NCBI GenBank assembly: GCA_021295815.1
Contig: JAGWBQ010000012.1
Coordinates: forward strand, 1 to 64,000
Origin: Gemmatimonadota bacterium
Lineage (GTDB): Bacteria > Gemmatimonadota > Gemmatimonadetes > Longimicrobiales > Gaopeijiaceae
DNA: 64,000 bases
Reading direction: 5' to 3'
The notes beneath the pieces are model-generated. The model saw nothing but the letters and a program-made list of their open reading frames with translations. It did not search any database and was not told the DNA's origin. This document shows positions 16,141-24,707 of the stretch, one piece after another. The first letter of the stretch is position 1. The number at the start of each line of letters is the position of its first letter. The position numbers and the translations under genes were made by a program.

Positions 16141-18552
16141 ATGCTTCGACCGGCCGGTTCGCTCCGTTCCTCCTCGCCCTTCGCCCATGTCCTTCCGAGG
16201 TTCGCTCCGATAACCGCCCGGCAAAACGGAACCGAAGCTCGGTCCGGCTTCGAGAGCGGTCGGCCCGAACGGCACATCGGTCTCCTGCGCGCGACCTCGC
16301 TAGGGGTGGGGGCCATCGTCGGCGGCGGCGTTCTCGCCCTCGCCGGAACGGCGTTCGCCACCGCCGGTCCTTCTGCGATCCTGACCTTCGCGCTCAACGG
16401 TGCGATCGCCCTCGCGACCGTCGCCTCCTTCGTCCAGCTCGCCCGCAGATTCCCGGAATCGGGCGGAATCTACGCCTACGCCAAGAAAGTTTTCTCGATC
16501 GAGGTCGCCTTCCTGGTCGGCTGGGTCGTCTGGTTCGCCTCGGTGCTCGCAGGCGTTCTTTACGCGCTGGGCTTCGCCGCATTCACGGCGCAGGGACTCG
16601 CTCGTCTACTGGGAAATCTCGGTCTGGGAGGCTGGTCGTCGTTCGTCGAACCCGTGATCGCGCTGGGCGCCACCGGAGGCTACGCCCTCCTCCTCACCAG
16701 ACGTGCCGCCGGAGGAGGCGACACCGCGACGGTTGGCAAGGTGGTCGTCCTGCTTGCCATCGTGATCGGAGGCATGGTCGCGTGGGTGACCAGCTCCGAC
16801 GGCGAGGCTTGGGATCGCCTTTCTCCTTTCGCCGCCGCCGGACCCCTCGGCGTGCTGCAGGCCATGGGCTTCACCTTCATCGCCCTCCAAGGGTTCGATC
16901 TGATCGCCGCAGTGGGCGGAGAGGTCCGGGATCCCCGGAAGAACATCCCGAGATCGATGTACATATCGCTGGGGATAGCGCTCCTCATCTACATCCCCCT
17001 CCTCGTGGTCCTCGCCACCGTCGGTGCGCCTGCGGGCGGAATCCAGGGAGCGGCGCAGGCCAATCCCGAGGGTCTGGTCGCCGAGTCGGCCGAACGTTTT
17101 CTCGGGGTCGCGGGCTACTGGCTCGTGATCCTGGCGGGGGCGCTCTCCATGCTCTCGGCCCTCCACGCGAATCTCTTCGCGGCCTCGAGGGTCGCGTTCT
17201 CGATGGCAAGAGACCGGACCTTGCCCCAGCGGATGGGAAGTCTGACTGCTCGCGGGACACCCGCGCTGGCGGTGGTGGTCACGGGCGTGCTGATGATCGT
17301 GCTGGTCCTGACCGTGGGCGACGTGGCCTCCGCTGGCGCAGCATCCAGCCTGATCTTCCTGATGGCCTTCTTCGTGGTCCATCTGGCGGCGGCTTTGGTG
17401 CGGAGCCGCACTCGCCTGTCCGCCGAGACAGGTGAGAGGGGCCGTCCGTACCGGTCCATTCCGCCGCTCCTCCCGGTTGCGGGCGGTATCGCCTGTCTGG
17501 GTCTCGCCGTCTTTCAGGCCTTCGCCGTACCCATGGCGGGAAGCGTGGTGGCCATATGGATGGCTCTTGGCGTGGCCTCATACGCCACGCTCCTCGCACC
17601 CGGAGCCCGGCTGGCGGATGCTTCGGCGCGGGCGCGCGATCCCGAGCTCACCGGTCTCCGGGGCCAGAGTCCACTCGTGCTGGCTGCGGTTGCGAATCCG
17701 GCCAGCGCGGCCGGCCTGGTCGAGATAGCCACCACAGTGTGCGCGCCGGGAGCTGGAAGGGTGATGCTTCTGACGGTGATCGGATCGAACCTTGAATCTC
17801 TGGTGGAAAGCACCGATAGACAGGGATCGACCGCATTTCGGATTCTCCGGGAGGCTTTCGTCCGCGGAGTCTTCGCATCCCGCCCCCCCGAGGTGCTCTT
17901 CAGCATCGCCGACAACGTCTGGGAGGAGATCGCGAGGGTGGCCGGCGAGCACCGCTGCGAGACGGTTGTGCTGGGACTGCCCAATCTCAGCGGAAGCGGA
18001 ATCGGGGCACCGCTCGGAAGACTGATCTCGAAGCTCGACACCGACATCGTCATCGCCAGGGCGCCCCGCGGATGGCGGGTGTCGGAGGCTGCCAGGATTC
18101 TCGTGCCGGTTTCCGGCGGACGCGCGCACGGCGAGCTCCGGGCTCGGATCCTCTCCAGCCTGGGAAGGTCGGGACGGGGAAGCGTGACCTTCTTCTCCGC
18201 GATCAGGAAATCCGACTCCGAGCAGGAAAAAAGAAGCATCAGGCGGAGGGTGAGCGGCCAGGTCGGCAAAGAGGCGCTGGGACCCTACGAACTCGAGATG
18301 CCCGAGACCGACGACATCGCCGCTGCGACCGTCGAACGCGCCGCTGCCGCCGACCTCGTGGTCATGGGTCTACCGCAAAGTTCGGAGCCGTCCGCGCTGT
18401 CGGGCTCGTTGCCGCTCCAGATCGTGGCCGAGGTCTCGACCCCGGTCATTCTGGTGGGTCGCTGGTCCCGCAGGATCTGGCATCCGGCCTCGGTCGCCCC
18501 CCGCCAACCGACCTGGATGTTGAGGTCGAGGGGACGGAGGGGTCGACCGTGA
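16141..18552 (+). CDS. APC-superfamily permease fused to two Usp domains
   Basis: An 803-residue inner-membrane transporter. After about 40 hydrophilic residues, LGVGAIVGGGVLALAGTAFA marks TM1 of APC amino-acid permeases. Around twelve membrane spans run to about residue 480. The C-terminal 300 residues hold two universal-stress-protein-like segments, one around SPLVLAAVANPASAAGLVEI, the second around RILVPVSGGRAHGELRARIL and ending VVMGLPQSSEPSALSGS and STPVILVGRWSR. Usp domains on APC transporters are probably regulatory nucleotide-binding modules. The gene ends in GTGA, overlapping the next symporter by four bases, so the two transporters are translationally coupled. Confidence 0.88.
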   Translation: MLRPAGSLRSSSPFAHVLPRFAPITARQNGTEARSGFESGRPERHIGLLRATSLGVGAIVGGGVLALAGTAFATAGPSAILTFALNGAIALATVASFVQLARRFPESGGIYAYAKKVFSIEVAFLVGWVVWFASVLAGVLYALGFAAFTAQGLARLLGNLGLGGWSSFVEPVIALGATGGYALLLTRRAAGGGDTATVGKVVVLLAIVIGGMVAWVTSSDGEAWDRLSPFAAAGPLGVLQAMGFTFIALQGFDLIAAVGGEVRDPRKNIPRSMYISLGIALLIYIPLLVVLATVGAPAGGIQGAAQANPEGLVAESAERFLGVAGYWLVILAGALSMLSALHANLFAASRVAFSMARDRTLPQRMGSLTARGTPALAVVVTGVLMIVLVLTVGDVASAGAASSLIFLMAFFVVHLAAALVRSRTRLSAETGERGRPYRSIPPLLPVAGGIACLGLAVFQAFAVPMAGSVVAIWMALGVASYATLLAPGARLADASARARDPELTGLRGQSPLVLAAVANPASAAGLVEIATTVCAPGAGRVMLLTVIGSNLESLVESTDRQGSTAFRILREAFVRGVFASRPPEVLFSIADNVWEEIARVAGEHRCETVVLGLPNLSGSGIGAPLGRLISKLDTDIVIARAPRGWRVSEAARILVPVSGGRAHGELRARILSSLGRSGRGSVTFFSAIRKSDSEQEKRSIRRRVSGQVGKEALGPYELEMPETDDIAAATVERAAAADLVVMGLPQSSEPSALSGSLPLQIVAEVSTPVILVGRWSRRIWHPASVAPRQPTWMLRSRGRRGRP

Positions 18553-20033
18553 TCCAGGCGATCCTCGACAACCTGCGTACGTACTGGATCGTCCATCTGC
18601 TGCTGGCGCTCTACACGGCGCTGCTCGCCTACCATGCCTGGTCGGGCAACCGCAGCACGAAAGGCGTCGCCGACTACTTCGTCGGCGGCCGGTCGATGGG
18701 ACCCGTGGTGATCGGCCTCTCCTTCTTCGCCACCTATTCGAGCACTAACTCCTTCGTCGGCTTCTCCGGGCAGGCCTACGACTGGGGAGTGACCTGGTTC
18801 CTTCTCGTTCCTTTCGTGGTGGGCTTGTCGCTGTTCGCCTGGGTCGGCGTGGCGCCCCGGTTGCGCACTTTCACGGAAGCGTTGGGATCGCTGACGATTC
18901 CAGACTTCATCGGTTTCCGCTTCGGCAGCCCGGCGGCTCGTGTCATGGCGGCTGTGATCGTGATCTTCGCGTCCTTCTTCTACATGACCGCGGTATTCAA
19001 GGGAATCGGCAATCTGCTGGAAGTTTTCCTGGACATTCCGTACCGCGCCGCGATCATCGTGGTGTTCTTTATCGTCATGCTGTACACGGTGCTGGGGGGA
19101 TTCATTTCGGTGGTCAAGACGGACGCCGCGCAGGGACTGGTCATGGTCGTCGCCGGCGGGCTGCTCTTCAGCGGCGTCGTGGCTGCCGCCGGCGGTCCGG
19201 GTTCGGTGGCGTCGCTGGCAAGCGATGCCGCGACCGAGCCGCTCCTGCGCTGGGGAGGCGGCGTTTCGGTGCCGCTGGCGCTCGGCGTCGTGTTCGCGGC
19301 CACGGTGAAATTCGCCGTGGAGCCTCGGCAATTATCTCGCTTCTACGCGCTGGAAAGCCGCCGAGCCATCCGGCGCGGCGTTTGGATTTCCACCGCGGCG
19401 TTCGTGGTCGTCTACAGCATGCTGGTTCCAGTCGGACTGTATGCGCGTAAGGTCATCCCCGGCGGCCTCGCCGACACGGACCTGGTGGTCCCGCAATTGC
19501 TGACCGCCCCGGAGGTCTTCTCCACGGGCACCAGCGCCTTTCTGCTGCTCGCCATGGTCGCGGCGGCGATGTCCTCGCTCGACAGCGTGCTCCTCGTCAT
19601 GGCCTCGACGACCCAGCGCGACATCGTCGGGTCGCTGAAGCCGAGCGGCTCCGACCGGTCGGCCTTGCGGGCCACACGTATGTACGTCGCTCTCTTCGCG
19701 CTGGTCACGGCCGTCATTTCACTGAATCCGCCCGACGGCATCGTTGCGCTCACAGCCCTCTCCGGGGCCATCTACGGCGCCTGTTTCGGACCCGCGCTGC
19801 TCTTCGGATTGCACTGGCGCAGAGGAAACGGCACCGCCACTATCGCTTCGTTCGTCACGGGTCTGACGGTACTGCTGACGTGGCGACTGCTGCCGTGGAG
19901 CGAGGCGCTACATCAGGTCTTCCCCGCGGTCTTGCTCTCTTTCGGCACCTACTGGCTGGTCGCGAGGTTCACTCCGAGCCACCGGTCTGCAGCTCTGGAC
20001 CAGCTCTTCGTGGCGGAGCGGCGCGACCGCTAG
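18549..20033 (+). CDS. Sodium:solute symporter (SSS family), intact
   Basis: A 494-residue permease. The GTG at 18549 overlaps the preceding TGA and has GGAGGGG just upstream, which fixes the start. About thirteen membrane spans are visible. SSS signatures include DYFVGGRSMGPVVIGLSFFA, FVGFSGQAYDWG, TVLGGFISVVKTDAAQGLVM and the core helix MVAAAMSSLDSVLLVMASTTQRDI. Contact residues for Na+ in the last motif (SSLDS) are present. The substrate (proline, pantothenate, a sugar or an acid) cannot be told. Coupling to the APC-Usp permease suggests that both respond to the same condition. Confidence 0.88.
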   Translation: MIQAILDNLRTYWIVHLLLALYTALLAYHAWSGNRSTKGVADYFVGGRSMGPVVIGLSFFATYSSTNSFVGFSGQAYDWGVTWFLLVPFVVGLSLFAWVGVAPRLRTFTEALGSLTIPDFIGFRFGSPAARVMAAVIVIFASFFYMTAVFKGIGNLLEVFLDIPYRAAIIVVFFIVMLYTVLGGFISVVKTDAAQGLVMVVAGGLLFSGVVAAAGGPGSVASLASDAATEPLLRWGGGVSVPLALGVVFAATVKFAVEPRQLSRFYALESRRAIRRGVWISTAAFVVVYSMLVPVGLYARKVIPGGLADTDLVVPQLLTAPEVFSTGTSAFLLLAMVAAAMSSLDSVLLVMASTTQRDIVGSLKPSGSDRSALRATRMYVALFALVTAVISLNPPDGIVALTALSGAIYGACFGPALLFGLHWRRGNGTATIASFVTGLTVLLTWRLLPWSEALHQVFPAVLLSFGTYWLVARFTPSHRSAALDQLFVAERRDR

Positions 20034-20153
20034 CGGCCCGTGACCGGCACGAGTACCGAGAGCGGCGCAACAGCCGGGCGCGGCGCGATGGGGACGAATG
20101 GAGAGAGGCGCCCCGGCTCGGGAGGTGGCGGTGGCATACCGGCGCTCACCCTC

Positions 20154-20180
20154 TTCACAACCATCTCCCGGCACTATATT
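20154..20180 (+). promoter_or_regulatory. Possible sigma70-type promoter for tRNA-Asn
   Basis: TTCACA at 20154-20159 and TATATT at 20175-20180 each match five of six consensus positions, with a short 15-base spacer. The 53 bases to the tRNA and the locally higher A+T support it. The spacer is at the low end of the usual range. Confidence 0.4.
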
Positions 20181-20232
20181 TTCCATCTGCCGCCGCTCGT
20201 TTCCCCGAGGGTGCGGGCGCGCGGCGATCCAA

Positions 20233-20305
<73 letters not shown>

Positions 20306-20352
20306 TTGCGGATGTTCGAGGCGGTGCGAGAGCGTCGACAGCGCGAGTCCGG

Positions 20353-21102
20353 TCACTCTTCGGCGGAGGCGCTCGTGGTCGGCAGTCTGGAGGCGATCCA
20401 GACCGTGCGGAAGAGTGCGGTACCCACGGTCCCCGCCACCGTGGCCAGAAGAGCTGCTGTCAGGACGGAGTTGGCTTCCCAGCCCAGCGATCGCGTAATC
20501 AGCGGGTCGAATATCGCTCCCAGGCCCAGCAGAAGTATCCGTTCCGCTCGCTGCATGACGCCCAGCTTGCACACTACCCCCACACTCTCCCCCCTGGCTC
20601 TCGTGTAGCTCACCAGAAGCGAGCCTCCGAGACCGAGCGTAGCCATGGGCGCCAGCCATGTGTCGATGTACATGGCGGTCAGGCCCGCGAGTGCGCCGAC
20701 TTCGGCGAACCGGTCCAAGGTCGAATCCAGGAAGGCTCCGCGGGGGGAATCCATCCCCCGAGCCCGCGCTATGCGACCGTCGAAGATGTCGGCGACGCCG
20801 CTCGCGAGCAGTGCCCATCCGCCGGCGATGACCGAACCGGTGGCGAACAGGTACCCCGAGAGCAAACCGAGCAGCGCACCGCCGACGTTGAACGCCGTCG
20901 GCCAGGGTAGGATCCGCACCGCGAGTCGCTGGAGCGGGGTCATCAGCCAGTAGAACCACTCGCGCGTGATCGAGCCCAAAGCGAAGCTGCCACGTCCGGA
21001 GTCGGTGGGATCGGAGCTCCTCCGGTCCCCCACGACGAGGAAGAGCACGAAAGAGGCCACGAGAAATCCGGTTGCGTAGGCGGGAAAAACCTCGCTGCTC
21101 AC
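20353..21102 (-). CDS. CDP-alcohol phosphatidyltransferase
   Basis: A 249-residue membrane enzyme transferring a phosphatidyl group from CDP-diacylglycerol to an alcohol, at the inner membrane. The signature DGxxAR...G...D...D is present around residues 105-130 as DIFDGRIARARG followed by GAFLDSTLDRFAE. Five or six hydrophobic helices surround it. The GTG at 21102 overlaps the TGA of the previous gene (GTGA), which suits translational coupling; an upstream GTG at 21126 is an alternative. The acceptor alcohol is unknown. It ends a three-gene lipid operon with a PlsC-type acyltransferase and a Tam41-like protein. Confidence 0.85.
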   Translation of the reverse strand: MSSEVFPAYATGFLVASFVLFLVVGDRRSSDPTDSGRGSFALGSITREWFYWLMTPLQRLAVRILPWPTAFNVGGALLGLLSGYLFATGSVIAGGWALLASGVADIFDGRIARARGMDSPRGAFLDSTLDRFAEVGALAGLTAMYIDTWLAPMATLGLGGSLLVSYTRARGESVGVVCKLGVMQRAERILLLGLGAIFDPLITRSLGWEANSVLTAALLATVAGTVGTALFRTVWIASRLPTTSASAEE

Positions 21103-22103
21103 CTTGTGCGCCAGCCTTTTTGCCACCGCGAAAACAAGCGTGCGCGGAAGGGCTCGGCCACTCGCCGGCGTGACTGACTTCGGAAGAACGCGAACACCCG
21201 CGGCCACGCGAAGATCAATGGCCACTCCCTCTCCCGCCGCGAGAGCGACAGTTTCTCGCCGGTGTGACGCTCGATCTTGCGGGTCAGATAGATAAACCAG
21301 TCGTCGAAGGTGACCATGTGTTTCATCCACCTGACACAGGCGCGCACCCGCGAGACCCGGAAATAACGGATTCGGCGCGTAGCCACCCTCCTGGGGATCG
21401 GGGTCGCCACCGAGTAGAGTCCCCCGTCTTCGGTAAGCAGGCCTTCGGCCGCGGCCCGTTCGAGCACCGCTCCGTAGGCTTGGGTCATGAAATCCGCCTG
21501 GGCATCGGTCAGCGTGGAAGCCCGACCCCGGCTCTCAGGTCGCACCTCCCCGCGGAAACAAACCTCCATGAAGCGACGGGAATAACCGACCGCATCCACC
21601 GGCTCTCGGAGATAGGGAGCGACCCAGGTCAACGTGTCGTAGCGGGCATCTTCGATCCTGGACCGGACCCAGCGTTCCTCTTCGTCCGAGGCCGCATATA
21701 TCAACTCGACCCACTGGATCATTCGGCAGATGACGAAGTGGTCGGGTGAGTGCGGACCGATGAGCTTGTCGAAGTGAGAGGCGTTCAACACGAGACATTT
21801 GCCCAGAGCCGGGGAGCTCGATACCGACGTGAAGGAGATCACGTTCGGGGGAAGTACCCAGGAAAGCAGTCGCATGAGGTGGCGCGATCTCTTCAACCGC
21901 TTGTTCTCCGCGAGCGCCTCGTAGAACGCACGATAGGAATCCACGATGACCAGCAGATCCACGGCGCTGTGACGGTCGGGTCGGGCGTTCGACAAATGCG
22001 AACCGTAGAGCACGACCGCACGCACGCTCGTGCCTGCCGAGGCGCGCAGCTCCTCGGTCAGCCGCGTCGGTGCGGAGACCTTGGTTTCGACCGCCGCGGT
22101 CAA
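21099..22103 (-). CDS. Nucleotidyltransferase-fold protein, possible Tam41-like CDP-diacylglycerol synthase
   Basis: A 334-residue cytoplasmic protein. The TTG at 22103 overlaps the preceding TGA (TTGA). VRAVVLYGSHLSNARPDRHS followed by AVDLLVIV at about 47-54 is a polymerase-beta-type nucleotidyltransferase motif. The usual first Asp of the D-x-D pair is Ala here, as in a motif with only VD[FL] retained. Later segments (KCLVLNASHFDKLI, then MIQWVELIYAASDEEERWV) recall Tam41/Mmp37, the CTP:phosphatidate cytidylyltransferase of mitochondria and a few bacteria. The gene sits between a phosphatidate-making acyltransferase and a CDP-DAG-using transferase, exactly where a CDP-DAG synthase would fit. 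Assignment to Tam41 is an inference from remembered motifs and context. Confidence 0.5.
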   Translation of the reverse strand: MTAAVETKVSAPTRLTEELRASAGTSVRAVVLYGSHLSNARPDRHSAVDLLVIVDSYRAFYEALAENKRLKRSRHLMRLLSWVLPPNVISFTSVSSSPALGKCLVLNASHFDKLIGPHSPDHFVICRMIQWVELIYAASDEEERWVRSRIEDARYDTLTWVAPYLREPVDAVGYSRRFMEVCFRGEVRPESRGRASTLTDAQADFMTQAYGAVLERAAAEGLLTEDGGLYSVATPIPRRVATRRIRYFRVSRVRACVRWMKHMVTFDDWFIYLTRKIERHTGEKLSLSRREREWPLIFAWPRVFAFFRSQSRRRVAEPFRARLFSRWQKGWRTR

Positions 22104-22867
22104 GCCGCCCGCCTCATTTCGTGCAGCTTCTCCACCATGCGACGCCGGATCCCGTCGATGAACGGGTCGGCGTCGGCGCGCGGATCGCTCCATTCGAAGA
22201 CGCCGGCATGTTCCACACGGGCGCTGACCGCTTCCGGAGAGGCGACGAGGTGCTTGACCTTGGCCTGACGCCAGAGACCGTCCGACACTAGCGCGTGCAC
22301 CGTCCAAGGACGAGCTCGAAGGAGAACCTTCATGCCGGCGGTTCGGAATTCACCTATCTCCCCATCCTTGGTGCGGGTCCCTTCCGGAAAAATTCCCAGC
22401 GGAGCGTCGTCCTTGCGCGCCGCGCTCTTCATCTCGAGCAGGCTCCTTCGCAGCTCCCTGCCTTGGAAACCTGGGTTGACGACGGGAAACCCGAAGAGCA
22501 TCACCATCTTGGAGACCGTCGGAAGGTATCGGCGCACGTACCGGGCTCGGGTCACTATCCTGACGAAATTGTCCTTGACCAACCAGATCATGATCGGGAT
22601 GTCCCAGACGGATTGATGGTTCATGACCACAAGGGTGCCGGGCGTACCGGGGACCTCGGGCGGGCGACTGATCGCGATGACCCGGAGGATCCTGAATGGA
22701 GCGAGGCACCCGTGGGCCATCGCTTTCGCCCATTTAACTAGCATATTATGTCGATGGCTCGGGAACGCCCGCGTGAGCGGACTCACGACGAGGCGAAGCA
22801 CGATATCCGCGAAGACCAGAAAGAGTATCACGGACGCCAATGCCAGGTAGCTACGGACCTTCGCCAA
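22100..22867 (-). CDS. plsC: 1-acyl-sn-glycerol-3-phosphate acyltransferase (PlsC family)
   Basis: A 255-residue membrane-associated acyltransferase that should acylate lysophosphatidate to phosphatidate. The catalytic block NHQSVWD is at about residue 83 and the second signature FPEGTRTKDGEIG at about 160. An N-terminal hydrophobic segment (LALASVILFLVFADIVLRLV) anchors it. The start is TTG at 22867, with AAGGAGG nine bases upstream; a nearby ATG in another frame soon hits a stop. It is the first gene of the lipid operon. Confidence 0.88.
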   Translation of the reverse strand: MAKVRSYLALASVILFLVFADIVLRLVVSPLTRAFPSHRHNMLVKWAKAMAHGCLAPFRILRVIAISRPPEVPGTPGTLVVMNHQSVWDIPIMIWLVKDNFVRIVTRARYVRRYLPTVSKMVMLFGFPVVNPGFQGRELRRSLLEMKSAARKDDAPLGIFPEGTRTKDGEIGEFRTAGMKVLLRARPWTVHALVSDGLWRQAKVKHLVASPEAVSARVEHAGVFEWSDPRADADPFIDGIRRRMVEKLHEMRRAA

Positions 22868-23037
22868 ATTCCATCTCCTCCTTGCCGGTTAGGGTGATGA
22901 CGGTTCAGGTGACGATGTCTTCGCGTCGTGCGACCGCGCCCCTCCGGGCCGGTACGGTCATCAGGCCATAGGCTAACCCAATCGACGTTCTTCATCAAGG
23001 ACCCCACCCGACCGTTCCCCCAAAAAACGAGAGCTGC

Positions 23038-23721
23038 ATGAGACTTCCCGGTTACACATACTACGGATTTCGGAGATGCGTGGGAGCCTTCTTCGAGATG
23101 TCCACCGACGACGCCCGCAGGATTCTCCCGCCACACCTCGAGCCGCTCGAGGTTCAGCATTCCCGCAGCATTCTCGCGGTAACGGCGTTCGAATTCAACG
23201 AGAGCGAGGTCGGTGAGTACTTCGAGATCGTGCTCGCGGTCGTAACCCCGCCCATGCTGGAGGAGAACAAACCCTTCCCGAAGGCCGCCTTCTACCCCTT
23301 CATGGTGGGTACGAGCACGGAAGCCGCAAGGATGCACGCGATCGAGCGCTGGCGGCTTCCGCACCACATGGCCGACATCGGTATGTCGATGACGGAGAGC
23401 GCGGATCGGATCGAGGTTTCGGTGCGCGAGGGAGATCGGCCAGTTCTCGACCTCACCGTGACCGAGCACGAGTTCATGCCCAGCCGAAGCCTCTACAACT
23501 GCTTCACCATCGACCTGGACAAGGACGGCACCGGGCGTTACAAGGCCAACATCTACATGGAGGCGCCCCACTCCGAGCACGAGGAGGAGACCGGGGCGCT
23601 CGAACTCCACGACCACCCCATGACCTCCATGCTCACCTTCGAGGAGGTCGCCACCTACCCGTTCAGGGAGCAGTGGTACAAGGAAGGGCTCCAGACTTTC
23701 GAGCCGCTGCTGCGTTTGTGA
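23038..23721 (+). CDS. Acetoacetate decarboxylase family protein
   Basis: A 227-residue protein from ATG at 23038. Its N-terminus MRLPGYTYYGFRRCVGAFFE and the segments ILPPHLEPLEVQHSRSILAV and YFEIVLAVVTPP match the beta-cone fold of acetoacetate decarboxylase-like proteins. The Schiff-base lysine of true decarboxylases could not be located with confidence, so the reaction is uncertain. Many relatives are of unknown function. Its TGA overlaps the GTG of the lipid kinase gene by four bases. Confidence 0.65.
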   Translation: MRLPGYTYYGFRRCVGAFFEMSTDDARRILPPHLEPLEVQHSRSILAVTAFEFNESEVGEYFEIVLAVVTPPMLEENKPFPKAAFYPFMVGTSTEAARMHAIERWRLPHHMADIGMSMTESADRIEVSVREGDRPVLDLTVTEHEFMPSRSLYNCFTIDLDKDGTGRYKANIYMEAPHSEHEEETGALELHDHPMTSMLTFEEVATYPFREQWYKEGLQTFEPLLRL

Positions 23722-24671
23722 AGCGTCACTTCGTCATCTACAACCCCGCCGCCGGCAGAGGTCGCGGGGCGAAACGCTGGAACCGTTACCGACGCCTGCT
23801 CGACGAAAGCCTCGACAGCCCCGTATTCTCCAGAACCCAGGGTCCCGGCGACGAACGTCGTTTGGCTGCGAAGGCCGTCGACGAAGGCTTCGAAGTGATC
23901 GTCGCCGTCGGCGGCGACGGAACCTTGGGTCAGGTGGCCGACGTCCTGGTGAACTCCGATGCGAGCGCCGCGCTCGGCGTGCTTCCGAACGGTACGGGTA
24001 ACGACTTCGCGCGCAATCTCGGCATCCGTCCCAACGATATCGACGGCGCCGTGCGGACGCTGGCCGCCGGAGAGGAGAGGAGGGTGGACGTGGGGCATGT
24101 CGACACCCCCAGCCGGAACGCCGCCGGAGAGGAGAGGGAGAGCTTCAACTTCCTCAACCTCGTGGGTATCGGCTTCGACATCGCCGTTATCAAGGCTGCC
24201 ACTCGCAAGAAATGGATCAAGGGCGAGGCTCTATACAAGGTGACCGCGCTCGAGCAGCTCCTCTTCTTTCCTGGTATCCGGGCCGAGATCACGGGCGGGG
24301 GGGAGCAGGCTGCGGGAGAGAGCCTGTCCGGCAAGTTCCTCATGGTGACGGTCACCAACGCGACCTACTTCGGCGGCGGGTTCCCCATTGCCCCGGGTGC
24401 CCGAGCCGACGACGGCGCGCTCCACCTCTGTGCGATCTTCGACTCCGTACCGATCGTAAGGATGCGGCTCTTCGGGCGTGCGGGGAAGGGCCGGCACGGC
24501 GAGATGGCTCAGGTCAGGCTTGCCGAGGACACGTGCTATCGGGTGTCTTGCGCCGGGCCCTTAGATTTCGAGGCCGACGGAGAGCTGCGCCACGCTCCCG
24601 GGGGTGAAGTCCGAGCCAGGATTATCCCTGGGGCCCTCAGGGCGATCGCTCCAGACCCTGACGGCTGGTAG
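23718..24671 (+). CDS. Diacylglycerol-kinase-like lipid kinase (YegS/DgkB family)
   Basis: A 317-residue cytoplasmic kinase. The GTG at 23718 overlaps the previous stop (GTGA). The DAGK catalytic features are an N-terminal strand with IYNPAAGRGRG, the nucleotide loop VAVGGDGTLGQVAD, and GVLPNGTGNDFARNLG. A C-terminal beta-rich domain follows, containing GGGFPIAPGARADDGALHLC and ending in the usual DFEADGE motif. It phosphorylates a diacylglycerol-type or related lipid with ATP. Closeness to the phospholipid operon suggests lipid recycling. Confidence 0.9.
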   Translation: MKRHFVIYNPAAGRGRGAKRWNRYRRLLDESLDSPVFSRTQGPGDERRLAAKAVDEGFEVIVAVGGDGTLGQVADVLVNSDASAALGVLPNGTGNDFARNLGIRPNDIDGAVRTLAAGEERRVDVGHVDTPSRNAAGEERESFNFLNLVGIGFDIAVIKAATRKKWIKGEALYKVTALEQLLFFPGIRAEITGGGEQAAGESLSGKFLMVTVTNATYFGGGFPIAPGARADDGALHLCAIFDSVPIVRMRLFGRAGKGRHGEMAQVRLAEDTCYRVSCAGPLDFEADGELRHAPGGEVRARIIPGALRAIAPDPDGW

Positions 24672-24707
24672 GACGAAGGCCCGAGCCCGCGAGGGCTGGA
24701 TTCGCTC

